Assembly (NCBI GenBank): GCA_015662175.1
Contig: DQUR01000041.1
Coordinates: 1 to 7,003, forward strand
DNA: 7,003 bases
Reading direction: 5' to 3'
Source: Thermococcus paralvinellae
GTDB lineage: Archaea; Methanobacteriota_B; Thermococci; Thermococcales; Thermococcaceae
The translations under genes and the position numbers were made by a program. Shown here piece by piece: positions 1-6,011 of this stretch. The notes below the pieces were generated by a model. The model was not told the DNA's origin and did not search any database. It was given only the letters and a program-made list of their open reading frames with translations. How positions within the stretch are numbered: the first letter of the stretch is position 1; each line of letters opens with the position of its first letter.

Positions 1-4
1 CCAA

Positions 5-667
5 TTGGAGTGTAAGCCTTTGTTGGCAGTCCTCTTGGGACTGCTGATGGTTGGGGTAACTGCCGGGAGTGCTTTAGCAGTACCAATCCAGAAGGGGCCA
101 ATAAAGCCAGATGATGCAATAGGTATCGATACATATATAAAAACCACTTTATATGGTCATCGTGCAGTTGTTTCGGAAATAACAATCCCATTACATCCTA
201 TAATTTTCATTACCAAGGTGCTATATTATAGAGTGAGGCATAATGAACTTGGTGGCATTGCTGTGAAAATATACCGCATTATTCCCCTGACAAAATATGC
301 TGTAGCTTTTTATGTACCATCCAATCTCAAAGTGTGGACTTCTTCATTGAATGGGGCCCATCTGATTAATGTGGAGGATAAAGGCAGATATAAGGCTATA
401 ACTGTCGAAACAAACAGTAGATTTACTTCCAATATCCGGATGGGAATAACTTTCAATTCGGGATATGGAAAACATGGGATACTCGTTATCGGGCATATGA
501 GCGCTTCCGTTCTTCAGAGCTATATAATGAGTTTAGCTAGTGCCGGTGGTATCATTGGAGGATTCGTGGCAACCGGAACTACTGCACTGCTCTCTGAGGC
601 AATAGGCATGATTTTAACATTGGCATCGGGAGCGTCCTTGGATGCCTTAATATACGAGGGGGTATAG
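5..667 (+). CDS. Secreted protein with hydrophobic C-terminal peptide-like segment (unknown function, bacteriocin-precursor-like)
   Basis: I do not recognise the family. The 220-aa product begins with a clear Sec-type signal peptide (residues 1-25: a Lys at 4, hydrophobic core 6-18, and an AGSALA-type cleavage site before Val26). A middle domain (about 26-155) is rich in beta-type alternation and basic/aromatic residues. The C-terminal segment (159-216) is strikingly hydrophobic, rich in Gly, Ala, Ser and Leu, with no Lys or Arg and only Glu198 and Asp213 as acids. The start is TTG at 5. It is supported because the 34-aa gene at 1487 encodes a colinear copy of the same signal beginning with ATG at the equivalent position; upstream DNA lies outside the window. 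It is the first of three same-strand genes with gaps of 2 and 18 bases. A precursor that releases a hydrophobic C-terminal peptide (as in circular bacteriocins or halocin C8 precursors) is a possible analogy only; a surface or membrane-anchored protein is the main alternative. Confidence 0.72.
   Translation: MECKPLLAVLLGLLMVGVTAGSALAVPIQKGPIKPDDAIGIDTYIKTTLYGHRAVVSEITIPLHPIIFITKVLYYRVRHNELGGIAVKIYRIIPLTKYAVAFYVPSNLKVWTSSLNGAHLINVEDKGRYKAITVETNSRFTSNIRMGITFNSGYGKHGILVIGHMSASVLQSYIMSLASAGGIIGGFVATGTTALLSEAIGMILTLASGASLDALIYEGV
31..55 (+). repeat. 25-nt direct repeat, copy 1 (signal peptide coding)
   Basis: This copy is identical over 25 bases to 1513-1537, in the same orientation and same reading frame, encoding the LLGLLMVG hydrophobic core. 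Flanking codons differ, which argues for an old duplication with a conserved core, or for conversion, rather than a fresh copy. Confidence 0.9.
656..662 (+). promoter_or_regulatory. Ribosome binding site of the 74-aa membrane protein gene
   Basis: GAGGGGG lies inside the last codons of the preceding gene, 7 bases before the ATG at 670. This supports translational coupling of the two genes. Confidence 0.6.
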
Positions 668-669
668 GG

Positions 670-894
670 ATGAAGCTTGGAAAAGTCATTATCGTTTCAT
701 TTTCTTTTTTGTTCAATTTTGTTGTAGGTGAATCTTTTGGTAGCTTTATTATGCCGAATGTTGTTGTTCCACTTTTTGTATATTGGCTCTATCTAAAATG
801 TACGTCCCCCAAATCTGAATTAAAATCTTTGTTTATCGATCTCCTGCTGATCTTCACAGCGAGTTTGGTGGGGTGGTACTTGGGGTCATCTTAG
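670..894 (+). CDS. Small membrane protein (74 aa, unknown function)
   Basis: No family recognised. The product is very hydrophobic, with probable membrane segments at about residues 5-22, 26-44 and 54-72. A short polar loop with Lys and Glu (about 45-53) separates the second and third. The start ATG follows the stop of the upstream gene by 2 bases and has a GAGGGGG ribosome binding site inside that gene, so the two are almost certainly co-transcribed. A small hydrophobic protein directly after a secreted peptide-like precursor is the position where immunity or export accessory proteins sit in bacteriocin clusters, but nothing in the sequence itself proves that role. Confidence 0.65.
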   Translation: MKLGKVIIVSFSFLFNFVVGESFGSFIMPNVVVPLFVYWLYLKCTSPKSELKSLFIDLLLIFTASLVGWYLGSS

Positions 895-912
895 ATTGTG
901 GAGGGTGTTAAT

Positions 913-1404
913 GTGGAAACTTTCCAGAAGTTTATAAAGTTCATTCTAAAATCCTTTATTGTGGGAAGCGCTTTCTCCCTTAAGAACATATTTGTTATTG
1001 CTACCTGGAGCATGGCTAATAATGACTGGCTGACTTCTGCTGTTCTAGTATTTGCCGCAATAATCGGTGCTCTCTTGAAATTGTTTATTGTGTATGGAGG
1101 TTCGATGATTTTAATATCAATGGGATTAGTGGTCTTGTACAGGATAAAGATCAATTCATGGACGGAACATGTTGTTTCTTTTTACCCCCTGGGTATTGCG
1201 GGCCTTTTAAACTTTGTCTTATACCTTATGGAAGCTTCATTTCTTTTAAGAGAAATTGTAATGCTAATTGGATGGATTTGCTCATATTTTTTGTTAGCTA
1301 GGAGTATATCTAACGGGCTTGTAGAGAAATTGCCACTGGGACTGCACATTAATGTTGCTTTGTCTGGTGTGTTAATGTTATTTATTTTTCCTCCTGTTCC
1401 GTGA
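913..1404 (+). CDS. Multi-pass membrane protein, Yip1-like (unknown function)
   Basis: The 163-aa product has about four to five hydrophobic segments: roughly residues 15-30, 36-60, 63-78, 92-118 and 140-160. A GlyGly pair precedes the third segment, a polar turn comes next, and then a Phe-Tyr-Pro-Leu-Gly motif opens the following helix. This pattern is like the Yip1 family of small integral membrane proteins (weak match by eye). GTG at 913 is preferred as start because GGAGGGTG (900-907) lies 5 bases upstream; an in-frame GTG at 898 would add 5 residues but lacks a good site. It lies 18 bases after the 74-aa gene, so the same operon is likely. Circular bacteriocin clusters also carry a membrane protein of about this size (SpoIIM/DUF95), but I see no convincing match to that family. 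No ABC ATPase gene is present in the visible part. Confidence 0.62.
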   Translation: METFQKFIKFILKSFIVGSAFSLKNIFVIATWSMANNDWLTSAVLVFAAIIGALLKLFIVYGGSMILISMGLVVLYRIKINSWTEHVVSFYPLGIAGLLNFVLYLMEASFLLREIVMLIGWICSYFLLARSISNGLVEKLPLGLHINVALSGVLMLFIFPPVP

Positions 1405-1486
1405 TAAAGCATCATGACAATGAACATACGACCATTCAGTATGATTACATCAATATTCAATACAAAACTTCCTAGGGGTGAACTTC
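1405..1486 (+). other. Intergenic gap before the 34-aa gene
   Basis: These 82 bases separate the Yip1-like gene from the 34-aa gene. They are AT-rich, but I see no convincing TATA box at the right distance and no T-run terminator. The small gene may therefore be read from the upstream operon. AGGGGTG at 1474-1480 is its ribosome binding site. Confidence 0.4.
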
Positions 1487-1591
1487 ATGAAATGGAAATC
1501 ATTGATGGTAGCCCTCTTGGGACTGCTGATGGTTGGGATAGCTTTAATGATTGTCAGGTTGGCATTAGGTTCGAAAAAACACTCGGCCTGA
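1487..1591 (+). CDS. 34-aa membrane peptide, duplicate of the upstream signal peptide
   Basis: A short reading frame of 34 codons starts at ATG, with AGGGGTG 6 bases upstream, and ends in TGA. Its first 17 residues align without gaps with the signal peptide of the gene at position 5; the shared core is ALLGLLMVG versus VLLGLLMVG. At DNA level 25 bases are identical. After this point the two diverge: this peptide continues as a hydrophobic stretch to about residue 27 and ends in a short basic tail (Lys30, Lys31, His32). It could be a real small membrane peptide (a paralog trimmed to its helix, or a toxin- or leaderless-peptide-like product), or the 5' stub of a second copy of the secreted-protein gene whose remainder was deleted. 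A good ribosome binding site favours translation. It converges on the amylase pseudogene, with 34 bases between the two stops. Confidence 0.5.
   Translation: MKWKSLMVALLGLLMVGIALMIVRLALGSKKHSA
1513..1537 (+). repeat. 25-nt direct repeat, copy 2 (small peptide coding)
   Basis: Exact copy of 31-55, located in the 34-aa gene about 1.48 kb downstream. The pair flanks the body of the three-gene cluster, so recombination between them could delete it. Confidence 0.9.
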
Positions 1592-1610
1592 AGAGCCGAT
1601 AGAATAGTGA

Positions 1611-1622
1611 GAAAGGGAAAAA
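1611..1622 (-). terminator. T-rich terminator of the former amylase gene
   Basis: Read on the minus strand, TTTTTCCCTTTC follows the amylase stop codon by 3 bases. Pyrimidine/T runs after the stop are the usual intrinsic terminator signal in Thermococcales. Confidence 0.45.
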
Positions 1623-1890
1623 GAGTCATCCAACACCACAGTAGCTCCAGACGGAGTAGCCGTAATAACCTTTGGCCGGGTCGTGCGGTGGTGATTCGAG
1701 ATAGATCCAACCGCTGTAGTCCACCCACTTGTCCACCCAGCCGCCCAGATTACCTGTGTACTCGTGTATGCATGAGCCCGCGAACTTGGGCACATATATC
1801 CACCTTCCAGCTTTCCTTGAGTCAAGGTTGATGTAGGTTATCAGTCCCGGTTTACCTCCATAGCCGCTTCTGACGAATATCAGCTCGTCA

Positions 1891-2193
<303 letters not shown>

Positions 2194-2356
2194 TCAAAGA
2201 CTTTGGCTCCACTGGAGTAGGCCCAGTTTAGAAGGGCATCGACGTTAGTGTCCCAGTACTCTCCAACGGCCCAGCCACCCCAGTAGCTCAGCCACGAGTT
2301 AACCACCCATGCGGGATAACCTTTTACATAGTCAAAGCGCCAGGCATCAATTCCAA

Positions 2357-2364
2357 TACTCCTG
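2357..2364 (-). other. Frame break 1 in the amylase: probable 11-base deletion between short repeats
   Basis: Intact homologs read S-Y-x-x-Y-L-R-S-I-G here. The pseudogene reads SYQEYWN-stop, then resumes as [11 protein letters not shown] in the next frame. The reconstructed ancestor would contain CAGGAGTA twice, 11 bases apart; only one copy remains. Loss of 11 bases reproduces the observed frame change exactly. Confidence 0.65.
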
Positions 2365-2898
2365 GTAGCTCTCATTACTTTTCCACAGCCAGTACTGGTT
2401 CCACTCTTTGTCATGGTCTATGTCGGGGAAACCTCCAAAGGTGCCTTCATCGGCGTAGCTGACGTCATTAGGATGGAAGTCTAGGTAGCAGGCAGTGTAT
2501 TTGCCTGAGGCAACATCAGAAAAGTCTGTCCATGTGTAATCATTCACAAAGGGGTTCCACTCCAAGTCGCCGCCTGCCCTGTGGTTTATAACTATGTCCG
2601 CTATTACCTTCATGTTGTAGGCGTGTGCAGTGTTGATTGGGATTATGAGCTCCTGCTTTGAGCCGAACCTTGTTTTTACCGTTCCCTTCTGGTCATACTC
2701 GCCAAGGTCAAAGTAGTCATAGGGGCCATAGCCCATAGAGTAGCGGCCGCTCATGCCTTTACTTGCTGAAGGAATCCATATCGCAGAAATTCCGACACTT
2801 GCCCATTCTGGTATTTTGCTCTTTATGGTGTCCCACCAGATTCCACCCATTGGCACATCCCAGTAGAAGGCCTGCATTATCATTCCACCATTTTCAAG

Positions 2899-2998
2899 TT
2901 TAAGTTTTATTGATACTTTGATACTATACATTGAAGGACGTGATTGTTCATCATCCATAATCTCGAAAACGAAACGCCATGTTTCATAATTCTGGAGT
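2899..2998 (-). other. Junction replacing the amylase promoter and signal peptide
   Basis: Between the end of the winged-helix gene (3006) and the start of amylase homology (2898) there are about 100 bases with no recognisable signal-peptide code and no clear TATA box. The frame fused to the amylase reads about 20 polar residues from ATG at 2958. A second short frame starting at ATG about 2981 is also not signal-like. The origin of this DNA is unknown. Confidence 0.5.
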
Positions 2999-3004
2999 AA
3001 AAAA
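2999..3004 (-). terminator. T6 terminator after the regulator operon
   Basis: Six T residues on the minus strand begin one base after the TAA of the winged-helix gene. Such T runs end transcripts in Thermococcales, so little read-through into the amylase remnant is expected. Confidence 0.5.
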
Positions 3005-3005
3005 G

Positions 3006-3563
3006 TTAGAGATCAATCAGTTTTTTCATTTTCTGTGCTTTTTCACAAAGTTCACAGCTCTGGAGAAACACGAGCAAATTTAACAGGTGGAAAAGTTCAA
3101 CTTCTTTTAGATCTAAATCTGCTTGAGAGATCTTCTGAAGAAATGGTCTTGAGGAGTCCTCTATTTCCTTTAAAACTTGAGCGGTCAGCTGTAAGAATTC
3201 TTTTTCATCTTTTACCTTAATTCCAGATTTTTTTAAAATCTCTAACAAACGTGACGCCTCTACTCTGAGATACTGTCTCCTAAATTCCTCTATGCTTTCA
3301 TCGGGTTCAACCTTCAGGAGAAACAACCTTGCAGTTCTGGCGTATATTTTTTCATTTCTTTCATGCCCAATTTTTTCAACAAATCCCGCCTTTTCAAGGA
3401 CCTTGATGTGTCTATATACAGTGGAACGATCTTTTTTCAAAAAGGTGCTTAGTTCACTGATGCTCATGGGCTGTTTCCTTAACAACTCAAGTATCTTAAA
3501 CCTTGTGGGCTCTGCAAGAATTTTTATTTTATCCAAATCTGTTACTATTATCACTTCTCTCAT
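3006..3563 (-). CDS. ArsR-like winged-helix transcriptional regulator with C-terminal CxxC
   Basis: DNA-binding regulator of 185 aa. The N-terminal part (about residues 8-75) is a typical ArsR/HTH_20 winged helix: a first helix with [12 protein letters not shown], the helix-turn-helix [21 protein letters not shown], and a wing ending in [13 protein letters not shown]. The remaining 110 residues are mostly charged amphipathic helices, likely for dimerisation or ligand sensing. They end in Cys-Glu-Leu-Cys (residues 170 and 173), a possible metal or thiol redox site. ATG at 3563 is preferred, with GTGGGG just upstream. A GTG at 3572, overlapping the stop of the DUF211 gene by one base, would add three residues. 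It is the last gene of the minus-strand operon. The target and signal are unknown; a relation to the second regulator of the operon is visible (both read VITD or VTD, then xxKIKxL or VIKLM, then a TR-R/F-KIL helix). Confidence 0.9.
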   Translation of the reverse strand: MREVIIVTDLDKIKILAEPTRFKILELLRKQPMSISELSTFLKKDRSTVYRHIKVLEKAGFVEKIGHERNEKIYARTARLFLLKVEPDESIEEFRRQYLRVEASRLLEILKKSGIKVKDEKEFLQLTAQVLKEIEDSSRPFLQKISQADLDLKEVELFHLLNLLVFLQSCELCEKAQKMKKLIDL

Positions 3564-3571
3564 TGTCCCCA

Positions 3572-3877
3572 CTAAAACTCTTCCAATTTGTCTTGTGGAG
3601 TTTCACTCTCCTCAATTATTCTTTTTCCTGCAGCAACCATGTCGATGCTGTGCACAACACCGCCGAACTCTTCAATAGTCCTCACTATCTCGTCGTAGTC
3701 CAGGTTATCGCCAACTATTGTTATCTTTATGTTCTCCGTCTCCTTGTCAATCTCCACAAGCGTTATGTTAACACCTTCGACTCCCTGAATTTCGCTCAGT
3801 CCTAAAGCCAGTTCAGTAACAATAGGTTGATGGGGTTTAAGAACATCTAACACAAGCAGTCTGATACCTCTCGCCAT
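3572..3877 (-). CDS. DUF211 family protein
   Basis: The 101-aa product matches the archaeal DUF211 family in length and pattern. An N-terminal strand MARGIRLLVLDVLKPHQP is followed by the helix IVTELALGLSEIQGVEGVNI, then EIDKETENIKITI, and EFGGVVHSIDMVAAGKRI near the C-terminus. Archaeal members have a ferredoxin-like fold and form oligomers; the cellular role is unsettled. The start ATG has AAGGGGAA about 6 bases upstream. The gene lies 28 bases after the upstream winged-helix gene, and its stop overlaps the possible GTG start of the downstream one, so all three should be one transcript. Its place between two regulators suggests a small-molecule or metal-related partner role (inference). Confidence 0.93.
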   Translation of the reverse strand: MARGIRLLVLDVLKPHQPIVTELALGLSEIQGVEGVNITLVEIDKETENIKITIVGDNLDYDEIVRTIEEFGGVVHSIDMVAAGKRIIEESETPQDKLEEF

Positions 3878-3905
3878 CTCTATTCCCCTTAGCCCCTTGG
3901 AGGGG

Positions 3906-4484
3906 TTACTTATTAAGTATTTCCCCTAACTTTTTCAAAAGCCTTAACGCTTCTTCGTCCCTTCCCAGCTCGGCCATGCTGAGCCATTCAATTGCATGGA
4001 TTATGTCTTCGTTTGAGAAGCTCTTTAATAGCTCTTCTTTCTCCTCAATCTCTTTTGAAATTTTCATCTTATACTCGTGTTCTTTTTCGAGTATTCTATC
4101 CATTGTGTTTAGGAGTTCTTCCTCATCGAATCTGTATCCAAGGGCCTTGAATATGTCCAGCTTTGTTTTGAGCCTCGACCTTGCCAAATACCTCAGCTCC
4201 TCATCTCCGAGATAGAGATTTATGTAAAATGCATCCGCAGTTCTTCCATAGTATTTCTCGACAAGATTTCCTTTCATCTCAGTTCTCTTGACTTCAACTA
4301 AACCAGCTTCTTTGAGCTTCTCTATGTGATGATACACTGTCTGTGGTGTTTTGCCAAGAATCTCGCTTAGCTGGGAAATTGTCATCTCCCTGTTTCTTAA
4401 AAGCTGAAGTATTTTCCTCCTTGTATCCTCAAGCATGAGTTTAATAACTTTTGGGTCTGTAATCACTTTAACTTTCTTACTCAT
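3906..4484 (-). CDS. ArsR-like winged-helix transcriptional regulator (first gene of operon)
   Basis: DNA-binding regulator of 192 aa. Residues about 7-75 form an ArsR-type winged helix: a helix with LEDTRRKILQLLRN, the helix-turn-helix MTISQLSEILGKTPQTVYHHIEKL, and a wing ending KYYGRTADAFYINL. The C-terminal half is rich in Glu and Lys and looks helical or coiled coil, suiting dimerisation. It has no Cys, unlike the other regulator of the operon. ATG at 4484 is preferred because GGTGGGGGA precedes it at ribosome-binding distance; a GTG at 4493 would add three residues. It is divergent from the SLC13-type transporter and sits behind a TATA box and a GTTC/GAAC repeat, which suggests autoregulation and control of the transporter (inference). 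Confidence 0.9.
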   Translation of the reverse strand: MSKKVKVITDPKVIKLMLEDTRRKILQLLRNREMTISQLSEILGKTPQTVYHHIEKLKEAGLVEVKRTEMKGNLVEKYYGRTADAFYINLYLGDEELRYLARSRLKTKLDIFKALGYRFDEEELLNTMDRILEKEHEYKMKISKEIEEKEELLKSFSNEDIIHAIEWLSMAELGRDEEALRLLKKLGEILNK

Positions 4485-4501
4485 TTCCCCCACCCAATTT
4501 A

Positions 4502-4527
4502 AACGTTCTAACGGTTCTTTGAACGTT
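4502..4527. promoter_or_regulatory. Operator candidate: GTTC/GAAC direct and inverted repeats
   Basis: AACGTTC (4502-4508) and GAACGTT (4521-4527) form a perfect 7-base inverted repeat with a 12-base spacer. Inside the spacer AACGGTTCT (4510-4518) repeats the left arm in tandem, and GTTC-TTT-GAAC (4514-4524) is a second tight palindrome. The block starts about 6 bases past the TATA box and covers the predicted transcription start of the regulator operon. This is where an autorepressor would bind. Confidence 0.6.
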
Positions 4528-4532
4528 ATGGC

Positions 4533-4539
4533 ATATAAC
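4533..4539 (-). promoter_or_regulatory. TATA box of the regulator operon
   Basis: The minus strand reads GTTATAT, preceded by the purine-rich GCAAAAGG, which can serve as BRE. The expected start site, about 25 bases downstream, is near 4510. That gives a short leader of about 26 bases before the ATG at 4484. Confidence 0.6.
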
Positions 4540-4560
4540 CCTTTTGCTTTCGACGGTAGG

Positions 4561-4568
4561 TTTATATA
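4561..4568 (+). promoter_or_regulatory. TATA box of the transporter gene
   Basis: TTTATATA lies in the divergent region, predicting a transcript start near 4590 and a leader of roughly 35-40 bases. The BRE upstream of it is weak by eye. Confidence 0.6.
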
Positions 4569-4598
4569 TGTCAGGCTACCTCACACTTGATAAGATTT

Positions 4599-4617
4599 AT
4601 TGGATAAAATATCCAAT
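4599..4617. promoter_or_regulatory. Perfect palindrome ATTGGATA-AAA-TATCCAAT upstream of the transporter RBS
   Basis: An 8-base perfect inverted repeat with a 3-base spacer lies between the predicted transcription start and the GGGTGAG ribosome binding site (4618-4624), touching the latter. It could be a repressor operator acting by road-block, or an RNA hairpin that affects ribosome access. It shares no core with the GTTC/GAAC operator candidate, so a different binder is likely. Confidence 0.6.
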
Positions 4618-4628
4618 GGGTGAGCGGC

Positions 4629-5963
4629 ATGGAGCGCAAGGAACTTGTCCATGGGGTCACAACTTCGGCGGTTGTTTTGGGTTTTTATGTTCTCTCGAAG
4701 TTTTTAACGCCTGCTCAGATGTCTCTACTTCTACTTGGTGTGGCCTTCGTCCTGTTCTTCACCGAGATAATCCCCATAGCATTTACCGCCATCCTCGTCC
4801 CCGTGGTGCTTTCCGTAACAGGAATTCTTGACGCAAATACGGCCTTCTCATATTTCGGTTACAAATGGGTCATAGTGTTCCTCTTCATGTTCATGGTGGG
4901 GGAAGGCCTCTTCAGGACAGGCGCGGCTCAAAAAATCGGTGAGCTCGTCGTTAGAATCTCCGGAACAGGTGAGGTTCGTCTCATGCTCTTCATTATGGTA
5001 ATTACGGCAATCCTCAGCGGTTTTCTCAGCAACACCGCAACCACCGTTGCCTTACTGCCAATTGTTGTTGCCGCCTCTCGTTCGGCAGGAATAAGTCCCA
5101 AGCGAATGCTTCTTCCACTGGCCTGGGCTGCTTCGCTGGGCGGAACTCTCACGGTCATTGGAACACCACCCAACGGAATAGTCAATAGCGTTTTAGAGGA
5201 GATGAACCTTCAGCCCTTTGGCTTCTTTGAGTTTGGAAAAATAGGGCTCCCCCTGACGATACTCGGTATAGCCCTGGCGGTAACGGTTGGAAGGAAATTC
5301 CTGCCGAGTTCAGAAGCGTCATTCAGTGGGAAGGCTATCTCAGAACTCGAAGAGGTTCGGGATGATAAAATGTGGCTGGCGATAGTCATCTTTGTACTAA
5401 CCATACTCGCCATGATGCTCAAACTCCTTCCGTATCAGACTGCCGCAGCACTTGGAGCTGTCCTGATGGTAGCCTTTGGTGTGATCTCTGCTAAAGAGGC
5501 CTTCAACTCCGTCAGTTGGACAACTGTATTCCTCTTCGCTGGAATGCTACCGCTGAGTAAGGCGATGGAAGTAACTGGGGCGGCGGAGATGGTAGGGAAG
5601 GCCGTTACTGGCTATATTCACTCCCCTTATGTTCTCCTGCTGGCGATAATGGTTATAGCCTTCCTCCTCGGCAACAGCATGTCCCACACGGCCACAACGG
5701 CCATACTATCACCTTTAGCTGTGAGCATTTCTCGGTCTGCTGGTATAAGCCCCTATCCTCTTCTAATGGCGATAGCGATGACCTCATCAATAGGGTTCTG
5801 GACCCCGGTTTCAACACCACCCAACACAATAGTCTTTGGCCCTGGGGAATATAACTTCATGGACTACATAAAAGCTGGAGCTGTCATTGAAGTTGTACTC
5901 TTTGTGGCGCTCTTCATTTTGATTCCAATGTTTTATCCTTTTGATTTTTCACCTTTGACTTAG
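4629..5963 (+). CDS. SLC13/DASS-type anion (dicarboxylate/sulfate-like) transporter
   Basis: A 444-aa integral membrane protein of the DASS/ion-transporter superfamily, expected to move anions such as dicarboxylates, sulfate or similar across the cytoplasmic membrane with a cation gradient. About 11-12 membrane segments are visible. The two-fold repeat of the family is clear: SNT (134-136) plus GTPPN (178-182) in the first half, and SHT (352-354) plus STPPN (395-399) in the second. Each TPPN motif is preceded by SRSAGISP. The second motif is SHT instead of the usual SNT, which may alter cation or substrate binding. ATG at 4629 is chosen because GGGTGAG (4618-4624) is 4 bases upstream; GTG at 4620 overlaps that site. 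The length is normal for the family. The substrate cannot be told from sequence. It is divergent from the regulator operon. Confidence 0.92.
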   Translation: MERKELVHGVTTSAVVLGFYVLSKFLTPAQMSLLLLGVAFVLFFTEIIPIAFTAILVPVVLSVTGILDANTAFSYFGYKWVIVFLFMFMVGEGLFRTGAAQKIGELVVRISGTGEVRLMLFIMVITAILSGFLSNTATTVALLPIVVAASRSAGISPKRMLLPLAWAASLGGTLTVIGTPPNGIVNSVLEEMNLQPFGFFEFGKIGLPLTILGIALAVTVGRKFLPSSEASFSGKAISELEEVRDDKMWLAIVIFVLTILAMMLKLLPYQTAAALGAVLMVAFGVISAKEAFNSVSWTTVFLFAGMLPLSKAMEVTGAAEMVGKAVTGYIHSPYVLLLAIMVIAFLLGNSMSHTATTAILSPLAVSISRSAGISPYPLLMAIAMTSSIGFWTPVSTPPNTIVFGPGEYNFMDYIKAGAVIEVVLFVALFILIPMFYPFDFSPLT

Positions 5964-5969
5964 GTAAAA

Positions 5970-5977
5970 TTTAAATT
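5970..5977 (+). promoter_or_regulatory. Probable TATA box of the CoA synthetase gene
   Basis: TTTAAATT lies about 42 bases before the ATG at 6012, predicting a start site near 5998 and a very short leader holding GAGGTGA (6001-6007). The T-rich end of the transporter gene just upstream (about 5932-5958) could end its transcript. Confidence 0.45.
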
Positions 5978-6011
5978 TGATAAGGAAAGAAAGCAAAACA
6001 GAGGTGAAAAA

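Noticed and set aside
891..1154. Minus-strand open frame across the Yip1-like gene
   Set aside because: Lies fully antisense to a well-supported gene with a ribosome binding site; it has no recognisable product.
1583..1599. 5-bp hairpin TCGGC/GCCGA at the end of the 34-aa gene
   Set aside because: Short stem with no T run after it; archaeal terminators depend on T runs, so it is not called.
1414..1602. 62-codon plus-strand frame overlapping the 34-aa gene
   Set aside because: It reads the signal-like sequence out of frame. The ribosome binding site at 1474-1480 and the match to the gene at 5 favour the frame starting at 1487.
1607..1831. Plus- and minus-strand frames in the 3' part of the amylase
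   Set aside because: Shadows of the pseudogene; the homologous frame is the one ending at 1626 on the minus strand.
2740..2780. Gly in place of Asp in the GYDPYD motif of the amylase as an inactivating change
   Set aside because: Bacterial GH13 amylases such as that of B. licheniformis also have Gly there, so it is not evidence of decay.
4928..5185. Minus-strand frames inside the transporter gene (also 5210-5422)
   Set aside because: Antisense to the conserved SLC13-like coding region, with no family resemblance.
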